Of a stretch of DNA of 64,000 nt, positions 58,777-64,000 are shown piece by piece. A program made the translations under genes and the position numbers. The DNA comes from Sternotherus odoratus. Its lineage: Eukaryota > Chordata > Testudines > Kinosternidae. The DNA lies in the NCBI GenBank assembly GCA_032164245.1, contig JAVMKO010000002.1, positions 91,959,340 through 92,023,339 on the forward strand, given 5' to 3'. The notes below the pieces were generated by a model. It saw only the letters and a program-made list of their open reading frames with translations, was not told the DNA's origin and did not search any database. Position 1 is the first letter of the stretch. Each line of letters starts with the position of its first letter.

Positions 58777-58946
58777 AGAGTTGTTCTAGATGTGTCGATC
58801 ATGTCCATTCCATGAGTGCAGCACTCAAGAGGGCGCCACAGCTGACCCTGCGAATACTGTAAAAGCCAAAATCTCTGACAGTCGCAGACATGGGCGCATG
58901 CACACCTAGAATGGAATTGACATGATCAAGCACTAAAAGAAGAATC
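58777..58946 (-). mobile_element. Minimal DIRS derivative, both ends only
   Basis: The left part GTTGTTCTAGATGTGTCGATCATGTCCATT corresponds to the left terminus of DIRS A/B. The right part AGAATGGAATTGACATGATC-AAGCACT-AAAAGAAGAA corresponds to the right terminus. Only about 85 bp separates the two outer edges, and no coding sequence remains. It could be an internal-deletion derivative or a recombination product of an older subfamily (its CATTCTAGGTGTG-type words match the remnant at 32965). Confidence 0.65.
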
Positions 58947-60233
58947 CCTGGATCCTTTTCAGCAGTATTCCTGCCTACTCAGTTATTTTCCATTTTGTAT
59001 TGATACACTGATTTTTCCTTTCTAAGTGTGGTACTAAAAGAAAGCAAAGAATTAAAATTATATGTTACAGAATAGGTAATGTAGCATGATTTTATCTTAC
59101 TTGAATCACAATATCCATGATGGGCAGATCTTTTACTTCAACATCAGTTACCCATAACCCATTTTTATAGCCCCAAAACACACCTCAAAAATGTTTAAAA
59201 TCAGGCAAGATGTATGAAATGGTTTACATTTTAAACACTTTTGTTTAAAATAGCATATAATACATTATCCACATAATAGGTCAGGAGACAATAAGAGCGT
59301 ATCTGTCTTTTGCCTAGTATAAGAGAGAAATTTTCTTAATTGGTATGGAGGAAAGCAGACAGAATTGTGGCCTAAGTTAATCATATCGGTGCATAAAAAA
59401 GAAATACAATATTTGATCATAAATCTAAGTAGGAAATGTTTCATCAGTTAAAGTATTCCAACTCCTCTCTTTCTTTCATATGCTGACATTTAAATGTCAC
59501 CGTGATCTCATTCCAACTCAATCAAAATAATTTCTGCCACGTCAAGCAAGTGTGCAACATGTGAGCCGAGCACAAATGAGTAGCCAGTAAATCCAGAGTT
59601 CTCATCCTGGCTCCGCCACTGATTTGGGTGATCCCAGTCAAATCCCTTAGCTTTTCTGTGCCTCAGATTTTCCAGCTACAAAATAGAGACAATACCTAGG
59701 TATCAATCATAAATCTCAAGATTGTGCATGGAGAACATGTTATCTATGGCTGATACTTGTACAGTTTTAAGAAAATAAAGGGTGGGGATTTATAATTTAA
59801 ATGTCTAGTAAACAGCTGTTACCAAAATACTCTTCAGTCTGCTGACATATCTGAGCCCTAACTCAGAGGACCCTCAGGTTAGATACAACATATATAAATT
59901 AAAAAGTTAACATGTTTAAAATATGACCATATTTAAAGTTAGAAATGAAACTACTGTACCTCTAGAATTTCATCATGGACATCCATGCCTGCAATACAAC
60001 TTCACTTTTTTCCCCAAAAATCCTATTCTTGTTTTTAAATTAAAACTTTGTTTCATGCACTTTGTTTCTCATCACTGTGTTATAAACTGAATTTAGTTTT
60101 GGACTATGAAAATTTCCAGTTGAGTTTATCACTTTGTAATCTCTTCATACTATAGTTACATAGTTGAATTGCAAAGGAAAATAATTAACATTATTTGCTG
60201 TATACTCAGTTTTCATCCTGAGTACTACATACT
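58947..60233. other. CDKAL1 intron with a MIR SINE
   Basis: At 59586-59705 the plus strand reads GAGTTCTCATCCTGGCTCCG, then AATCCCTTAGCTTTTCTGTG and CCTCAGATTTTCCAGCTACA, a MIR in sense orientation. The remainder is AT-rich and unassigned. Confidence 0.6.
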
Positions 60234-60345
60234 ATAACTGTAAGATCCTTGGGGCAGGACCATCTTTTTGTTCTGTGTACAGTGCCCAGCACAAAGGGAT
60301 TCTGGTCCACTACTGAGGATCGTTAGTTACTACAGTAATACAAAA
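60234..60345 (+). repeat. CORE-SINE/L2-type 3' tail
   Basis: CCTTGGGGCAGGACCATCTT, then GTGTACAGTGCCCAGCACAA and ACTACAGTAATACAAA, is the 3' tail pattern common to MIR-like sauropsid SINEs. Confidence 0.5.
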
Positions 60346-60472
60346 GCAACAACGAGTCCTGTGGCACCTTATAGACTAACTGACGTATTGGAGCATAAGC
60401 TTTCGTGGGTGAATACCCACTTTCGTATTCACCCACGAAAGCTTATGCTCCAATACGTCTGTTAGTCTATAA
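60346..60472. repeat. Head-to-head pair of a dispersed repeat, foldback
   Basis: 60371-60420 (ATAGACTAACTGACGTATTG onward) and 60424-60472 are inverted copies of the same ~46-bp module around GGAGCATAAGCTTTCGTGGG. They are separated by a few bases, so the strand can form a long hairpin with one or two mismatches. The full-length family, as I recall it, carries CTGACGAAGTGGG...CACCCACGAAAGC, matching the hammerhead ribozyme core CUGANGA...GAAA known from Penelope-like retroelements. Here the CTGA box is lost in both arms, so neither is an active ribozyme as read. Confidence 0.7.
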
Positions 60473-60991
60473 CAGGGGTCTCAAACATGCGGCCCGGGGG
60501 CCACATGCGGCCCGCAAAGCCCTTCCCTGCAGCCAAGCTTCCTGGAGCGCCCCCCCCCCCCCCCCCCCGGTCTCCCCATAGCAGTTTGCAGGACGGAGGG
60601 GTCAGAAGTGGAGGCTTCTCTGCTGCCTGGCTGGGCCGCACGTGTTTCTAACTCTGGACTTCCTAGATTGCTCTTGCTTTGTTTGCCAAACAGCTGTTGG
60701 TGGTGCCTAGTGCTTTCCAGGAGGGAATGGGGAGCTGCGTGCTCAGAGGAGGAGGTGGGGCAGGGGTGGGACCTCTTGGAAGGAGTGGAGTGGGGGCGGA
60801 GCCGGGGCAGCAAGGGTGGGGTGTGTGTCAGTGGTGCGGCCCTCGGGCCAGTGCACTAGTCCTCATGGAAGGGGTGGAGTGGGGGCACAGCCGGGGTAGC
60901 GAGGGTGTGTGTGTGTGTCAGTGGTGCGGCCCTCGAGCCAGTGCACTAGTCCTCATGCGGCCCTCGTGGTCATTTGAGTTTGAGACCCCTG
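60473..60991. mobile_element. hAT MITE with perfect 8-bp duplication
   Basis: Terminal repeats CAGGGGTCTCAAAC are present at both ends. GTCTATAA is duplicated exactly at 60465-60472 and 60992-60999. The interior is GC-rich with a C run (60550-60569) and a tandemly repeated GGTGCGGCCCTCG..CCAGTGCACTAGTCC module near 60833-60960. The host repeat (GTTAGTCTATAA|GGTGCCACAGG) continues at 61000. Frames of 83-110 codons are composition artefacts. Confidence 0.88.
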
Positions 60992-60999
60992 GTCTATAA

Positions 61000-61050
61000 G
61001 GTGCCACAGGACTCTGTCGCTTTTACAGATCCAGTCTAACATGGCTAATC
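61000..61050 (+). repeat. Right part of the repeat split by the hAT MITE
   Basis: GGTGCCACAGGACTCTGTCG, then TACAGATCCAGTCTAACATG, continues the plus-strand copy of the foldback pair. Confidence 0.7.
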
Positions 61051-62657
61051 CTTTGATACTGCTGGTAATACAAACATACAAGAATTCCCTGTCAATCCCC
61101 TTTCTAAATAAAATTATAGCCATACATTAACTCAGTGCTCCATCTTTGAGACAAAAACATATTTTGTCATAAAAACAGTCATCACAATAAATGCCCCTAC
61201 AGTATTTGTTGAAAACATGTGGACGATATTTACACAGGGGTCATGGACAGACTTCAGTCAGAACAACTCATTGATTGGGGACTGAGCTACAGTAAAAACA
61301 AAAAGAAGTCAGGCTGAGAGGTATAACATACCTTGCATTTACATATAAAATGACAGCCATTTCTATGTTCATTTTCACTTTTTTCCCTTTTTAGTGAAAA
61401 AACGGACAATACGCACAACTGTATATTTGTTAAATCAGACACAGAAAGCAAAAGAAATCACATACTTTGCCAGTTATCAATTAGCATAAACAAGTAATTT
61501 TGAAAAAGTTAAAGGTGTTCAGCTAGATTCACCCCTGTGAGCAACAGGGGTGCAATTTGCTCCTGTACTTAACAGCTTCAATTGTACTTCATTTGCACTT
61601 AGCAGATTTCATTGTCTAACTTGAGTGGTCCTTAACACTGGCAGCCTTCTTTCAACTGCTAATTTAAATGAAACCCCAAACTCTAAGGGCTTCAATAGGG
61701 AAAATTTTCTTTACATCCACCTTCTAGGTTAAAACTACAACAGTCTACACTACAACGCTACTGGATTTTACCGTAACCTAATACATAGTAAAAAAGACAC
61801 ATTTTCTGCTACGTGGACACATACTTAGTTATCATTGGAAAAAATGTGGTCTCTAGGGAAATGTTGATCAATACAAACTAGCAGACCGGCATTCTCTTAA
61901 TTCCATTTTTGTAAAGGATGCTTCCCCTTTCATTACGTGTGGCTGCAGCACTTCTGAGAGGAACCTAAACCTCTGAAAACAAAAACTGGATTATTCCCAG
62001 ACTCAGCAGAACTTGAATCATCATGTAAAGAGTATCACACATTTTAAACTAACAAGATTTGAACTACAGACTGAAGGGCACTGTCAACGGTTTAAAGCCT
62101 AAAAAATTAGGCCCATATTATCTTGATAGTCGTCCCACTGTGAGGATTTCTAGTGTGTTTTCTCCTCCAAAAGATTTGTATTGCAGCAAGGCTTTTTTCA
62201 TCCCTATAGCAAGTTTACTGGGAAATACTCAATATGTACTATGAACCAGTATTTCACAAGTTGTTTGTTGCAAACTGTACAGCAAGTCACACAACTGGCA
62301 ACTCCACCCACCACCCTTCTTTCTCCCAATATAATATATATTGATGGAATTAAAAGAGAAAATATAACCGTAGGTAGATTTTAGGCCTTACGATTTTGAA
62401 ATTGCTCCCATTTTCACCGTAACTTGGATTATTAGGAGCACAAAACTTAACCAAATGTGTATCCTGTTGTTAAACTGGCAGAAACACAAGAAACAAATCA
62501 TACCTGATTTGTTTAAAGTGAAGCAGATTGCAAATGTCATGTAATACAATTTGAAAGTCAAGTCCAGGATTACTACAAATCCCAGGATGCATCCTTCATG
62601 TTGGCCCCAATGGACTGATGGAATACTGTGAATTCTCTTCAGGGTACATCATCAGGA
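61051..62657. other. CDKAL1 intron, nothing recognised
   Basis: AT-rich, without supported genes, exons or repeat ends. Confidence 0.5.
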
Positions 62658-63669
62658 CAGGAACTCCTCACTTAACGTTGTAGTTATGAAAAATACGGCT
62701 TTAAGTGAAACGATGTTAAGTGAATTCAATTTCCCCATAAGAATTAATGTAAATGGGGGGGTTAGGTTCCAGGGATATTTTTTTCACCAGACAAAAGACT
62801 ATAATACACACACACACACACTCACTCACAGAGTAGAAGTTTTAAACAAACAATTTAATACTGGTACACAGTGATGATGATTGTGAAGCTTGGTTGAGGT
62901 AGAGGAGTCAGAGGGTGGGATATTTCCCAGGGAATGCCTTACAAAGTGCTAAATGATGAGCCAGCTTTTGGTTGAGCCCTCAAGGGTTAACACATTGTTG
63001 TTAATGTAGCCTCTCACACTCTACAGCAGGGAGACAGTATAGCAAAGAGATACAGACACATATCTTGTGTGTGCGAAAGAGAGAGAAATGCACACTGCCC
63101 CTTTAAGTAAGCTGGACACATTCTTAAGTACATTGTCTTTTTAAATGGATCAGGAAGTTGCGACAGCAGCTGCTGCCCCGAGCTCTCTCTGTCTCTCTCC
63201 CTCCGTGTTCCCGGCCTGCTCTATATGGAGAAGGGGTAAGTGGGGTGTAGGAGCAGGGGGGAGAGATACACCTGACATTAGGCCATCCTCCCTCCTCCCT
63301 CGCACAGCAAGCAGGAAGCTCCCAGGAGCAGCTCCAAGGCAGAGGGCAGGAACAGCACATGGCAGTGAAGGGAGGGACAGCTGAACTGCTGGCAATTGAT
63401 AGCCTGCTGGGTGGCTACTGCACAGGGAATTTAGGAGAGCAGGAAGCTGATAGGGGGGAGCAAATGGGGGGCTGCCAGTCCACCTTGGTTCCAAGCCCCC
63501 ACCAGCTAGCTGCAACAGCCTGCTCTTCCTGCAAGCAGTGGACAGAGCAGACAGCCAAACGAGGTTAGAAGGGAGCACTGCACAATTTAAAGGAGCATGT
63601 TCCCTAATTGATCAGCAAGGTAACAATGAAACACCATTAACCAGGATGACTTCAAGTGAGGAGTTCCTG
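62658..63669 (+). mobile_element. Tigger-like DNA element, copy 3, uninterrupted
   Basis: The 1012-bp element has ends CAGGAACTCCTCACTTAACG and (reverse complement) CAGGAACTCCTCACTTGAAG, and a TA follows at 63670. A short (CA)n sits at 62809-62822. It is the reference for copies 1 and 2 and holds the empty site for DIRS B at about 63420-63442. It has no transposase; the 142-codon minus frame is chance. Confidence 0.75.
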
Positions 63670-64000
63670 TATTAAGGTAACAATTGTGCAATACTGGGTA
63701 ACACTATACAATGGTGAGAGTAATCACTGGGTCACAGGCCACAATCTGGCCATTTCTGATTTAACTATTAATTGAAGTTGGTCATTTACCACAATCACCA
63801 ATTATGCTGCTAAAACGATCACAATGGGTACAAGAGGCAGGTGCTGGCTTAGAGTTAGTAATCACAATACCAAACAGTATCAGAGTCCTTTTTACTTTAT
63901 TTTAATTATTTAGATAAGAATACAAGCTAGACTCTGATAAAGTTAAAATGTTCAGATGTTCTATCAACCTGGTAAAAGCGTTTTGTGATTACTCAAAAGG

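Noticed and set aside
60371..60472. Active hammerhead ribozyme
   Set aside because: The CUGANGA box is absent in both arms as read, so only the GAAA side and stem remain.

Overview
This window is vertebrate, most likely turtle, nuclear DNA. Two short coding exons on the minus strand (29556-29652 and 10032-10080) have clean splice sites and translate to adjoining parts of CDKAL1, the tRNA methylthiotransferase. Almost everything else is CDKAL1 intron. The turtle call rests on the repeats: CR1 tails, many hAT, Harbinger and Tigger families, DIRS elements, MIR/tRNA SINEs. It is recognition from memory, not a database search.

Layout. 1-480: 5' remnant of an old DIRS element. 480-8260: AT-rich intron with a truncated Tigger-like element ending in a long (TA)n. 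8261-8778: a GC-rich foldback transposon with TA target duplications. 9597-10972: a 49-nt CDKAL1 exon between two direct repeats of about 166 bp. 11500-23340: a nested stack. An old DIRS gag remnant lies beside a GC-rich repeat that is split by DIRS copy A (12839-20010). Copy A is itself split by a 2305-bp Helitron (13676-15980). A Harbinger transposon (21059-23135) follows. 23340-26860: CR1 piece and a decayed Tigger. 29556-29652: upstream CDKAL1 exon. 32965-34130: third DIRS remnant. 34500-48830: intron with several hAT, Harbinger and Tigger MITEs and SINEs. 50934-57944: a Tigger-like element split by DIRS copy B (51691-57732). 58777-58946: a DIRS derivative with ends only. 60340-61050: an inverted pair of a dispersed repeat carrying a hAT insertion. 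62658-63669: an uninterrupted copy of the Tigger-like element that shows the empty site for DIRS B.

DIRS copy B is the most complete mobile element here. It has 165-bp inverted terminal repeats identical in both arms and an internal complementary region that joins the two ends. It has open frames for gag, RT-RNase H and tyrosine recombinase, with all expected catalytic residues visible. Copy A is older (six mismatches between ITR arms), has a nonsense codon in RT and lacks the recombinase. All DIRS pieces lie on the minus strand, the sense strand of CDKAL1.

I found no prokaryotic operon, CRISPR array, rRNA or tRNA gene, and no convincing undescribed biochemical system. The most interesting items are the intact DIRS B, the Helitron with its strand-switching minisatellite and exact empty site, the exon-flanking direct repeats, and the foldback structures.
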